Shown here piece after piece: positions 37,413 to 46,446 of a stretch of 64,000 nt of DNA. A program made the translations under genes and the position numbers. The DNA is taken from positions 1 through 64,000 of the forward strand of contig NMOS02000004.1 in the NCBI GenBank assembly GCA_002290645.2, written 5' to 3'. The stretch is from Candidatus Aquirickettsiella gammari (GTDB lineage: Bacteria; Pseudomonadota; Gammaproteobacteria; Diplorickettsiales; Diplorickettsiaceae). The notes under the pieces are model-generated. The model did not search any database, had not been told where the DNA came from, and worked only from the letters and a program-made list of their open reading frames with translations. Numbering within the stretch: position 1 is the first letter of the stretch; every line of letters begins with the position of its first letter.

Positions 37413-38041
37413 ATTATTCCTATTATTTGATTGCTGACGAATACGCTTGTGCGCCACTTTCTATAGAGGAGGCGGTAGAGCAAGTGATTGATAGCGGTAT
37501 TAGCTGTGTTCAGCTGCGGATGAAAAATCAATCCAAGGAAAAAATAACCGTCACGGCTAAAAATCTATTACGCTTATTACAGCCAAGAAATATCCCTTTA
37601 ATCATTAATGATCATATTGAGATCGCTAAAGCCCTGGATGTCCAGGGTGTGCATATCGGTCAAAGCGATAAACCTTATCGCTGGGCGCGCAAACAATTGG
37701 GTTATGAAAAGATTATTGGCCTTTCACTTGAAAACATCCAACAAGCCAAACAATGTCGTCACCTCGATTGTGATTATTTTGGCGTAGGACCTGTGTTTGC
37801 CACAAGCAGTAAAAAAGATGCCGCTACCCCTTTAGGAATGACGCAGTTAAAAAAAATAAGCCGCTTACTAACGACTCCCTTAGTCGCTATTGGTGGAATT
37901 AATCAATATAGTCTTCATTCCGTGCTCAGCACGCCTGTTGCCGGCGTTGCCCTCGCTGCCGCTATTTTTTCCGCGCCAAATCGACGCCAGATGGCTCAAC
38001 AATTAGCCCAACTTATTTTAAACAATAAATCATTATGTTAA
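37403..38041 (+). CDS. thiE: Thiamine-phosphate synthase
   Basis: Joins hydroxymethylpyrimidine diphosphate and thiazole phosphate to thiamine phosphate. The 212-residue TIM barrel shows GISCVQLRMKNQS, PLIINDHIEIAKAL, GVHIGQSD, the FGVGPVFATSSK segment and VAIGGIN. Its ATG overlaps the end of thiM by ten bases and its end overlaps thiD by seven, indicating translational coupling. Confidence 0.96.
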   Translation: MRIDYSYYLIADEYACAPLSIEEAVEQVIDSGISCVQLRMKNQSKEKITVTAKNLLRLLQPRNIPLIINDHIEIAKALDVQGVHIGQSDKPYRWARKQLGYEKIIGLSLENIQQAKQCRHLDCDYFGVGPVFATSSKKDAATPLGMTQLKKISRLLTTPLVAIGGINQYSLHSVLSTPVAGVALAAAIFSAPNRRQMAQQLAQLILNNKSLC

Positions 38042-38862
38042 AAAAATCTTCTCTAGCCAGTGTTGTTACTATCGCCGGTACCGATCCTTGCGGTGGCGCG
38101 GGAATACAAGCCGACATCAAAGCCATTTCAGCAACGGGCGCTTATGCCGCCAGCGTCATTACTGTGTTAGTAGCACAAAACACCTGTCATGTAACAGCCA
38201 TTCAAGAAATTCCATTGTGCTTTATACAACAACAAATAGACGCGGTATTCAGTGATTTAGCCATTGGCGCTGTGAAGCTGGGCATGCTCTACCAAGAAGA
38301 GATTATCCACTTACTGGTTAATAATTTAAAAAAATACCAACCTCCTTTTATAGTACTCGATCCGGTGATGATCACTCAAACAGGCCATTTACTCTTAAAA
38401 CCACAAGCCATCAATGCCCTGGTTAATGATTTATTTCCCATCGCAACACTGATTACGCCGAATATCCCTGAGGCAGAAACGATATTAAAAAGTCCCATTA
38501 ACGACTTCAATAGCCTACGAGACGCCGCCATCACACTGGCCAAACAATATAAGATTTCGGTACTCCTTAAAGGTGGCCATCTAAAGAGTGTCGATTCACC
38601 CGACATTTTTTATGATTACCCAGAACAACAAATCCATTGCTTTAATACGCCACGCATTAATACGCAAAATACGCACGGAACCGGTTGTACCTTATCGTCC
38701 GCCATCGCCTCCTATTTAGCGCAAGGCGAAGATTTATATCATGCGATTGCAAAAGCCAAACATTATTTAAGCCAAGCCATCGTAGCGGCAAAAAACCTAA
38801 AACTGGGTCGTGGCAATGGGCCTGTGCATCATTTTTATTTTTTAGCCAAGGAAACACCATGA
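38035..38862 (+). CDS. thiD: Hydroxymethylpyrimidine (phosphate) kinase
   Basis: A 275-residue ribokinase-family enzyme that phosphorylates HMP twice to HMP-PP. Seen: N-terminal TIAGTDPCGGAGIQADIKA, the substrate lid region VKLGMLYQ, VLDPVMITQTG, and the anion-hole motif NTHGTGCTLSSAIAS. The stop shares bases with the tenA start (ATGA). Confidence 0.96.
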   Translation: MLKKSSLASVVTIAGTDPCGGAGIQADIKAISATGAYAASVITVLVAQNTCHVTAIQEIPLCFIQQQIDAVFSDLAIGAVKLGMLYQEEIIHLLVNNLKKYQPPFIVLDPVMITQTGHLLLKPQAINALVNDLFPIATLITPNIPEAETILKSPINDFNSLRDAAITLAKQYKISVLLKGGHLKSVDSPDIFYDYPEQQIHCFNTPRINTQNTHGTGCTLSSAIASYLAQGEDLYHAIAKAKHYLSQAIVAAKNLKLGRGNGPVHHFYFLAKETP

Positions 38863-39512
38863 TATTTGACCAGATGCGTGCCATTGTAGCCGATGTGATG
38901 CCAAAAATTTACGCGCATCCTTTTAACCAAGAGCTCGCACTAGGAACCTTGGCTTTAGAGAAATTTATTTTTTATTTAAGCCAAGATGCACTTTATCTGA
39001 CTGACTTCTCTAAAGCATTGGCACTCATCGCAACACGGCTTCCACACGATCATCAAACTGAATTATTTATTCAGTTGGCATTGAATGCGATTAAAGCCGA
39101 ACGAGAACTACAGGCTGATATCCTGAAAAAATATGCCTCCCATCTACCTAAAATCAATGAACCCAGTCCATTTTGCTTTATGTATAGCAATTATTTATTA
39201 CGCATGGCGACTACCGCTGAAGTTGAAGTGGCCGTAGCCAGTTTAGCGCCCTGTTTTTGGGTTTATCAACAAGTTGGACAAAAAGCAGGGGCTAAAAAAA
39301 TAGCTAATAATCCCTATCAAGCATGGATAGATTTATATTCAGGCACTGAGTTTAATCACTCTGTCGATTCACTGATAGCAACACTCAATGAATTAGCCGA
39401 AAACACAACGCTCAACACACAAAAAAATATGCAGAGCGCATTTAGACGCGCCACACAATGTGAATGGAAATTTTGGCAAGGCGCTTATCAACAAGAATCG
39501 TGGCAAATTTAA
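38859..39512 (+). CDS. tenA: Aminopyrimidine aminohydrolase (thiaminase II)
   Basis: A 217-residue all-helical TenA protein that recovers HMP from degraded thiamine (aminomethyl- or formyl-pyrimidines). The ATG at 38859 overlaps the thiD stop; longer frames upstream are only open-frame extensions. The active-site Cys is present in SLAPCFWVYQQVG, as in the TenA-C class, and the FYLSQDALYL segment and Glu-rich C-terminus (CEWKFWQGAYQ) fit. Together with thiM, thiE and thiD it completes a pathway from scavenged breakdown products to thiamine phosphate. Confidence 0.95.
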   Translation: MIFDQMRAIVADVMPKIYAHPFNQELALGTLALEKFIFYLSQDALYLTDFSKALALIATRLPHDHQTELFIQLALNAIKAERELQADILKKYASHLPKINEPSPFCFMYSNYLLRMATTAEVEVAVASLAPCFWVYQQVGQKAGAKKIANNPYQAWIDLYSGTEFNHSVDSLIATLNELAENTTLNTQKNMQSAFRRATQCEWKFWQGAYQQESWQI

Positions 39513-39718
39513 TAAGCGGCGCTTAAGGAAAATATTTTTAATAATTAACTCTGATTAAATAATCACTTAAAGAAGATACTATTGTTTATATCTTATTGAG
39601 CTGATATCATAAAAAATAGAATAAAAGTAGATTTCATTGATAAAAAATGGCGATAATAAAATTAAAAAATTAATTACCGATCAATAATTAATTTTTTAGA
39701 ATTATAGAGGGGTATTAA

Positions 39719-42700
39719 ATGTTAAATGGATATCAATTCGACGCTGCGCTTAATCTAGACAAGGTTTTCAAATGCACTCCACCACCCAAGATTAATTTTT
39801 CCATACTCCCTAAGTTAGCTAAAGATTGGCGTGCTGAATTAGAAGTTATCCTTTACCAATCCGAAAGTTGCTTAGAAAAAAAGAGCCTCGAAAAGCATTT
39901 AGGCGCAGATTCTAGTTATCAATCAAAAAAAATATTGGCTGAACAATTACAACTTATTTATTATCGTTTACAAGGTGATTTAGATACAGAATTAGGCCAA
40001 CTTTCCGATGATGCCAGGAAGGCTTTACTCAGTAAACTAACAGAAGAAATAACACAATGTACCGCTGGCTTCCACAACCGAGTCAATGCTATCGTTGCCT
40101 CTTTTCAAAGACCGCGTAATCTCGAGCAATTGCTCTACCTGGTACGAACAACGATAGTAGAAGAGGTAGCTTTCTCGCTGACCAACGAAGTCCATGCCTG
40201 GAATCAGGTTAGTGTCATCGCGGCGACTGAGGGCTTGGGCATAAAACCTATTTTTTCTGGCGATCCTCATTCAGGGAATCTAATCGATGATAGCATTGGA
40301 AAGGCTTTACGAGAAAAATTTCAGAAAAAATTTACCCCTTTTAACTTACCCAATTTATTAGTCCATGCTTTAATGGGACTACTCCCAGAATTAGAGGTAG
40401 AAAAATCAGAGATAGAAACAGGGGAAAAAGAGGGTTTATGCTCAGAAACAGTCGAAAAAATCATTAAGCTGATTAAATGCTATATACCAAATAGCATCAC
40501 TTCCGATCCACTCGATTGGCAAAAATATTTTAACATCTATGAGGATTGTATCTTTAATGTGAATTGGAATGCCGTGTATCGATATTTTTATCAAGAATTA
40601 TCTAAAGAAAATTATTTTAAACAAGCGCCCGAAATACATCATCTGGTTGACCGCGCTTATTACCACCTGACTTTAACGGAGCCTGATCCAACGGATCATG
40701 AATCTAGTTACATTAATCAACTCTTTGATAATCAACTCTTCGATGAAAAAGACTATTCTAATTTCGATTCCAGCTTACTCTATCAATTAGAAAAACTAGA
40801 AATTAACTTTCCAGATTATTATCGCCACGTAACGGGCAACCCTAGCTTAATTAAGCGTAGTGTAGAACTTATTCCTTATTTGCAAAAAAAGTTCCCTGAT
40901 AGTGAGAATTATCGGTCTGGAATAATGCAAGGATTTCATTTATTGACCACCTTAAATTTAGAGGTGGATGAATATGTTATTTTAAGGATAGCCTATACAT
41001 TGCTACTAAAGAATCAAATAAACTATACACCCTTAATGCTCGCAGCCCTTAACGACCCTAATATCGTAGAAGGTATTTTAAAGTTCCTCATCCAACATCA
41101 AACAATCATTGATATTGATATATGTCGGCAGCTATTCCTAGCAAAGGATAAATATGATCGTAACGCCCTGATGCTAGCCGTAGCCTATCAACCAATTGCA
41201 GCCACGTTGATGCTATCATTTTTCGATACATATCTTTTATCATCTCCCGACAAAACCATCAAAAAATCTGCGGTTGATTTAATCCAGGAAATTTTTTTAG
41301 AAAAACAGGGTAATAATTATAATGTTCTGATGTTAGCTGCGAGTAAGCGAGCACAAATTGCTCTGAACATCCTGGGATTTTTAACAAAACATATCTCTAG
41401 CTTTGCCCAAAATACCCTGCAAACCTTATTTACCGCAAAACAAGACAATAGTTACACTGCCTTTACATTAACCGCATCGAATCACCCTGAATACGTAAAA
41501 AATATTTTATCTTTTATCGAAAAGCATATAAAAAAATTCGATCCCGAAGCCTTACGCGAATTATTTTTTTCAGGCCAACAAGGAACTGCTTGCACCGCTT
41601 TGATGTTAGCCGCGGATAATCAAGCCGAAGCAACTCAAGCTATTTTAGACTTTATTAAAGCACATATAGAAAAGTTTGATCCCAAGCTGATTCGGCAGAT
41701 GTTTCTAGAAAAAGATGGGCGCGAATATACTGCCTTGATGTCAGCCGCAAAAGCTCAAACTGAAACGGTAAAAATTATTTTAAGCTTTATCGAACAACAC
41801 CGTAACATATTTTTTGATGACCAATTATTAATTGCAGAGGTTCTGCTCGCCAAGGATGAATTCGGCACTACCGCCTTGATGCTGGCCGCCGAAAATCAAC
41901 CCAATGCGATGATACTTCTTTTAAATTTTATCAATAAAAATATCGACATCCTAAACATTCACGTAATTCGAGAGTTACTCTTCAAAGAAATCCATGATTA
42001 CGAAGCCAGCATGGGTGTTTTCCTGGGCGGTCGATTTAATACCAGAAAAACCCTGTTAATGGCTGCGGAACGAAAACATCCCCAAGTGACCGAAGCACTT
42101 TTGTCATTTATAGATGAACATATTGAACGGTTAATGCTGGAAAAACGCAAACATCCCCAAACAGCCAGCACACTTGATGAACATGCTAAACGATTAGAAC
42201 CCGATATACTCACACAACTATTATTAGAAAAAGATGGCGCCGGTAATAATCCTTTTATGCGCGCATGTACTAAGCATCCAAGGACGATGAACGGCACTTT
42301 GAACTTCATTGCCAATATCACTGAAATGGAAAGTGGTGCCTTCAATAGCGTTCAAACAGAAATAGCTAATTTTATATTCATGCAACTAGCTCGAATGTCC
42401 TTGGAAGAACCCGAAGAAAAAACCATCGTCGACAAGATCTTACTCAGTAGTTCACCGTTATTATTAACACATTTCACTAAGAACTATTTTGCCGAACGCC
42501 CGGCTAACCTAGCCTATATTACTAATCAATTATTCGAATGTTACTTAGAAGAGCTTGAAGATAGAACAGTAAGGCATATTTCTTATACTACCCCGTTCTC
42601 TTTCTTTGGATGGCGTTATTCTACCCGCGAAAAAATGGATGCCGCTAAGAAACTCAAAGAAATTGTACAGCTTGATTCTTTTAGTTTACAACAGTTAAAT

Positions 42701-42901
42701 GAACTCGATAAAAAAAACCGTTATCACTGGCCCTTAACGGAAAGCCGCTTGGGTAATTTATTTGCTGCTTACCGTAGCATTGCAGACAATGCAGTTGATA
42801 ATCGAGCAGAGACCCTCCATATTCTTGATAATAACAATACCATTACCCCTATTGAGAAACCGAGTACCTCTGCGGCTTATTTAAAGCAATCAGTGGCCTA
42901 G
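39719..42901 (+). CDS. Large ankyrin-like repeat protein (candidate host-interaction protein)
   Basis: A 1060-residue protein with a good GAGGGG ribosome site. Residues 1-420 are helical and unrecognised. From about 430 to 860 there are nine degenerate repeats built around TALMLAA (at about 438, 483, 536, 581, 627, 672, 719, 779 and 845), mostly 45-47 residues apart: an ankyrin-type helix pair with an added helix (ILSFIEKHIxKFDPxxLRELF). The last 200 residues are again unrecognised. No signal peptide or membrane segment is seen. Ankyrin proteins are frequent Dot/Icm effectors in Legionellales; that role here is inference. Confidence 0.75.
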   Translation: MLNGYQFDAALNLDKVFKCTPPPKINFSILPKLAKDWRAELEVILYQSESCLEKKSLEKHLGADSSYQSKKILAEQLQLIYYRLQGDLDTELGQLSDDARKALLSKLTEEITQCTAGFHNRVNAIVASFQRPRNLEQLLYLVRTTIVEEVAFSLTNEVHAWNQVSVIAATEGLGIKPIFSGDPHSGNLIDDSIGKALREKFQKKFTPFNLPNLLVHALMGLLPELEVEKSEIETGEKEGLCSETVEKIIKLIKCYIPNSITSDPLDWQKYFNIYEDCIFNVNWNAVYRYFYQELSKENYFKQAPEIHHLVDRAYYHLTLTEPDPTDHESSYINQLFDNQLFDEKDYSNFDSSLLYQLEKLEINFPDYYRHVTGNPSLIKRSVELIPYLQKKFPDSENYRSGIMQGFHLLTTLNLEVDEYVILRIAYTLLLKNQINYTPLMLAALNDPNIVEGILKFLIQHQTIIDIDICRQLFLAKDKYDRNALMLAVAYQPIAATLMLSFFDTYLLSSPDKTIKKSAVDLIQEIFLEKQGNNYNVLMLAASKRAQIALNILGFLTKHISSFAQNTLQTLFTAKQDNSYTAFTLTASNHPEYVKNILSFIEKHIKKFDPEALRELFFSGQQGTACTALMLAADNQAEATQAILDFIKAHIEKFDPKLIRQMFLEKDGREYTALMSAAKAQTETVKIILSFIEQHRNIFFDDQLLIAEVLLAKDEFGTTALMLAAENQPNAMILLLNFINKNIDILNIHVIRELLFKEIHDYEASMGVFLGGRFNTRKTLLMAAERKHPQVTEALLSFIDEHIERLMLEKRKHPQTASTLDEHAKRLEPDILTQLLLEKDGAGNNPFMRACTKHPRTMNGTLNFIANITEMESGAFNSVQTEIANFIFMQLARMSLEEPEEKTIVDKILLSSSPLLLTHFTKNYFAERPANLAYITNQLFECYLEELEDRTVRHISYTTPFSFFGWRYSTREKMDAAKKLKEIVQLDSFSLQQLNELDKKNRYHWPLTESRLGNLFAAYRSIADNAVDNRAETLHILDNNNTITPIEKPSTSAAYLKQSVA

Positions 42902-42960
42902 TTTCCCTGCACACCGTTGTGCGGGAATGGATGTTGATTAGACTGACTTATAGAATACCT

Positions 42961-43335
42961 TTATGAATGTGAGTAAGGACGAGGGAGTTTACTGGTAAAG
43001 CCTAAGTAAAGTGCAATAATGGCCACGAGCAGATGGAAAAAACTATCCGACATAGTGACATGGGCAATACCTAAATTGCCATTCACCGCAAAACCCCAGA
43101 TCGCAATGCCCGCATAAATTACACCAAAAAACTTAAAATACAAGCGCGTATGAACGACAGAAGTACTCGCTGATAAGGCAATCAAGCCGGTAATAATATA
43201 GAAAAGGTTTAATAAAAGCCCTATCGTAAAGAAATTGAACAGTAAATGATTGGGGGTAAGAGGAGGAACAAAGCCCAATATGCCTAAAAGAATAAAAAAA
43301 ATCGCAAAAATTAAGGCCATCCCTCTTAACAACAC
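42961..43335 (-). CDS. DUF4383-type four-helix membrane protein
   Basis: A 124-residue inner-membrane protein with four hydrophobic segments (about 6-24, 33-54, 65-85 and 95-112). The pattern FFILLGILGFVPP and LLFNFFTIGLLLNLFYIITG with FFHLLVAIIALYLGF resembles the DUF4383 family, whose function is unknown. The GTG at 43335 has GGGGG seven bases upstream; an ATG at 43320 is the alternative. It ends convergent with the ankyrin-like gene. Confidence 0.7.
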   Translation of the reverse strand: MLLRGMALIFAIFFILLGILGFVPPLTPNHLLFNFFTIGLLLNLFYIITGLIALSASTSVVHTRLYFKFFGVIYAGIAIWGFAVNGNLGIAHVTMSDSFFHLLVAIIALYLGFTSKLPRPYSHS

Positions 43336-43749
43336 ACCAAGACCCCCTTTTGCTAAGGCTTTGCGTAAGCGACTAAAGTGACGAGTATAGTTAACTTCTC
43401 GAAATAATCAAATAGCCTGCGCTGCTCATGAAGATCACAAACAGCGCGCTAAATGTCTAACAATTAAGCATTAGGATTACAAAATCAAGCTTACCCACAG
43501 ATTCTGTGAATAACTTTGTGGACAGCATTGGGGGAAGCGAGTGAAAACCTTGACTTATAAGTCATCCTTACAATTTGTACAAGCTTTAAGCAAAAGAAAA
43601 AAATATCCTTTTTTCAAATAGTTATCTTATGTCAATCAGAAAATTACTTTTAGTGCTGTTAAGATTAAACCGAATAAATTAAATTAATATCCCTTGTGCA
43701 AAAGTCCTGTACATTCTTGGATAAAGTAAGCGTTGTCAATAGGTAGTCT
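43336..43749. other. Intergenic region with DnaA-box-like cluster
   Basis: No gene is visible in these 414 bases. Between 43491 and 43526 three DnaA-box-like 9-mers occur: TTACCCACA (one mismatch to TTATCCACA), TGTGAATAA (reverse complement TTATTCACA, fits the consensus) and TGTGGACAG (weaker). A 12-bp palindrome GACTTATAAGTC is at 43551-43562, and AT-rich sequence follows to 43740. It may be a DnaA-regulated promoter for the downstream nuclease gene. The usual oriC neighbours (dnaA, dnaN, rpmH, mnmG) are not present. Confidence 0.45.
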
Positions 43750-46383
43750 ATGGAAATTTATAACAAACTCTTTGAAATTTTAAATCCTGGTGATCTGCTC
43801 CTCACCGCCAATAAACGTTTAATTTCGTTTTTACATAAAGCGTATGCCGATTATCAACAAACACAAAAAAAAATGCGCTGGCCAACACTTTCCTTGTTTA
43901 CTTTATCGCGCTGGTTAGAATTACTGTGGGAAAAACAACAAATAGAACAACAAAGTTTTCCTTTTCGCTTACTCACAGAACAACAAGAATATGTCATTTG
44001 GCAAACTATTATCAATAAATCCCCTTATCTTTTATTAGATACGCAGGATACCGCCAAAAGAGCACAACAAGCTTGGCAACTACTCCATCTGGCACAACTT
44101 AATTATAGATCGTCTCACTTTAAACAAAATAAGGAAACAGCCAACTGGCAAACCTGGGCCAGCACTTTTGCTGAGCTTTCTAATACCTACCATTATATCG
44201 ACGCGTGTAGTGCTACGAATCTTTTGATCGAATTATTGCAAAAAAAAATACTAACTCCGCCTAAACGTATTTTTTTGCTGGGATTCACCGAACTTAATCA
44301 GCAATATAAAAAATTATTAGATTGTTTAGCCGAACAACATTGTATCATCTCTCACTACACACCCGCTTATAGCAAACCTAAATTACAACGTTTAAGTTTA
44401 GTGGATAAAGAAACAGAATTTCGCAGCATGGCACTATGGGCCCATCAATGCGAGCAAGCCGGTAAAAGAAATATAGCCTGTGTTGTCCCTAATCTTATCG
44501 AACAGCGACCGCAATTGCTCAGGCAATTTAGTGAGGTATTCACCGAACTAACCCCAACAAGCCTACATCGACCGCCTTTTAATATTGCTGCCGGCAATCC
44601 GCTCAAAGAATTTGCTCTGATTCAAACCGCCCTAACGATTATTGAATTAAAAAATATTAATTCCTTTAGTAAAGTGAGTGGATTGATACGCTCACCTTAT
44701 CTAGGCGGCGCTCAACAGGAGCAATCACAACGTGCACAACTGGATATTAACTTACGCTGCCATAGTGAAAGCAAACTAAGTTTAGCCGTCCTAGTCGCGG
44801 CGAGTAAAAAACAAGCTTGTCCACACTTAGGCCACTTAATAAGTCAGCTTATGCCATTACTCAAAGAATATGAGGGTAAATCTTTAGCTAAGCCCAGTTT
44901 GTGGGCCAAACACTTTGCTAAAAAATTGCATTGTTTAGCTTGGCCTGGTGAACGCAATCTAAACAGTTGTGAATTTCAATTGCTTGAACGTTGGTCCGAA
45001 TTATTGACTGAACTGGCGGGTTTGGATTTTATTCTGGGCCCAATAAGTCAAGCACACGCTTTACAACAACTGCAAGAATTAATTGCCAATTGCTTATTTC
45101 AAGCTAAAACACGCCATGATCCTCCTATTCAGGTATTAGGAATATTAGATACTGCCGGTATTTACTTTGATGCGATGTGGATAATGGGTCTAGATGATAA
45201 AACCTGGCCAGTCGCTGCCAAAGCAAATCCATTTATCCCTCATTTTTTGCAGCGACAACATCAGTTACCCCATGCATCGAATGAACGGGAATTCTATTTT
45301 GCACATCTGTTGACACAAGGTTTAATCCGTAGCGCGCCAACACTTATTTTTAGTCATGCAGCGCAAAACTTAGATCAAGTTTTACGTCCCAGTCTATTAA
45401 TTAACGCGATGCCCTCGATAGAATTGAGCGAATTAACACTGCCGCATTACCAATCACGCGCGGAAAAGATACGCGCCACGCAAGATTGGGAATATTATCA
45501 CGATGAGCAAGGTCCAGCGCTACCGGGTGAGCAATACTACTCGGCGACGAGTCAACTGCTTCAATCGCAAGCGACTTGTCCTTTTCAAGCCTTTGCACGC
45601 TTTCGTTTAAACGCTAAATTTTATCCCTTGCCAGCAATCGGACTCAATGCCAGGGATCGTGGCATACTTTTACATCAAGTTTTAGAGCAATTTTGGAATA
45701 CCTTAGTGAATCAAGAGGCACTCTTGCAATTATCTGACGTCGCGCTCGATGAGCAAATCGATACGGCAATTGATTTATGTATAGTCAGCTACACTAAAAA
45801 ACGACCCTTTATTTTCAAACCTCACTTTATCGATATAGAACGCCGTCGTTTGCGTAGTCTGTTAAAAAATATCGTTGACCTAGAAAAACAACGTCCGCTT
45901 TTTATACAATCGCTACATGAACAAAAACAAAACTATACACTCGGTAAACTGGCATTGAATTTACGTATTGATCGGATCGATCAACTGGCCGATAACAGTT
46001 ACCTCCTCATTGATTATAAAACTGGTCTCCCTACGACAATAAATTACTTAGAAGAACGCTTAGATCATCTGCAGCTACCGCTGTATTGTTTAGCCTATGC
46101 TGAAACCGTACGCGGTTTTGCGCTGATGCATATTCGTAGCAATACCCTTGCGCTACAAGGGATCACGGCAGAAGAAACCGGGATGACGCAACTAAACTCA
46201 CTCAAAAAACTAAAGACAACGCTGGTTCTACGCAGTTGGTCCGATCTGCTCAAGTATTGGCGCGCCTTATTAGAAAAATTAGCACAGCAATTTGAAATAG
46301 GTTTTGCGGCAGTGGATCCGAAACGCGGTTCAACAACTTGTCAGCAATGTGATCTAAAGTTACTGTGTCGCATCAATCACTAG
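43750..46383 (+). CDS. AddB-like PD-(D/E)XK nuclease, probable DNA repair protein
   Basis: An 877-residue protein with a degenerate helicase-like N-terminal half (LLTANKRLISFLHKAY at the start, as in AddB-type proteins) and a C-terminal RecB-like nuclease. The nuclease motif is RIDRIDQL...LLIDYKTG at about 738-758. One Cys near 609 (ATCPFQAFARF) and three at the end (CQQCDLKLLC, about 863-872) can ligate the 4Fe-4S cluster of AddB-type nucleases. The likely partner is the helicase-nuclease at 48194; an unrelated gene now lies between them. Confidence 0.87.
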   Translation: MEIYNKLFEILNPGDLLLTANKRLISFLHKAYADYQQTQKKMRWPTLSLFTLSRWLELLWEKQQIEQQSFPFRLLTEQQEYVIWQTIINKSPYLLLDTQDTAKRAQQAWQLLHLAQLNYRSSHFKQNKETANWQTWASTFAELSNTYHYIDACSATNLLIELLQKKILTPPKRIFLLGFTELNQQYKKLLDCLAEQHCIISHYTPAYSKPKLQRLSLVDKETEFRSMALWAHQCEQAGKRNIACVVPNLIEQRPQLLRQFSEVFTELTPTSLHRPPFNIAAGNPLKEFALIQTALTIIELKNINSFSKVSGLIRSPYLGGAQQEQSQRAQLDINLRCHSESKLSLAVLVAASKKQACPHLGHLISQLMPLLKEYEGKSLAKPSLWAKHFAKKLHCLAWPGERNLNSCEFQLLERWSELLTELAGLDFILGPISQAHALQQLQELIANCLFQAKTRHDPPIQVLGILDTAGIYFDAMWIMGLDDKTWPVAAKANPFIPHFLQRQHQLPHASNEREFYFAHLLTQGLIRSAPTLIFSHAAQNLDQVLRPSLLINAMPSIELSELTLPHYQSRAEKIRATQDWEYYHDEQGPALPGEQYYSATSQLLQSQATCPFQAFARFRLNAKFYPLPAIGLNARDRGILLHQVLEQFWNTLVNQEALLQLSDVALDEQIDTAIDLCIVSYTKKRPFIFKPHFIDIERRRLRSLLKNIVDLEKQRPLFIQSLHEQKQNYTLGKLALNLRIDRIDQLADNSYLLIDYKTGLPTTINYLEERLDHLQLPLYCLAYAETVRGFALMHIRSNTLALQGITAEETGMTQLNSLKKLKTTLVLRSWSDLLKYWRALLEKLAQQFEIGFAAVDPKRGSTTCQQCDLKLLCRINH

Positions 46384-46446
46384 GTCTATGCATTTTTAAA
46401 ATTGCTGAGCTTAGGGTAGCAGAGTCTTCCCGGTGGAATACGCTTC

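Noticed and set aside
38685-38858. Longer open frame upstream of tenA
   Set aside because: It overlaps the thiD coding end in another frame; the TenA family start coincides with the ATG at 38859 overlapping the thiD stop.
42902-42926. Hairpin TTCCCTGCACA/TGTGCGGGAA after the ankyrin-like gene as a terminator
   Set aside because: The stem has a bulge and no T-run follows; it may slow polymerase but is not a convincing intrinsic terminator.
43336-43749. Chromosomal replication origin
   Set aside because: DnaA-like boxes are few and two of three are imperfect; no dnaA, dnaN, rpmH or mnmG nearby and no skew evidence available. Kept only as a DnaA-box-like cluster.
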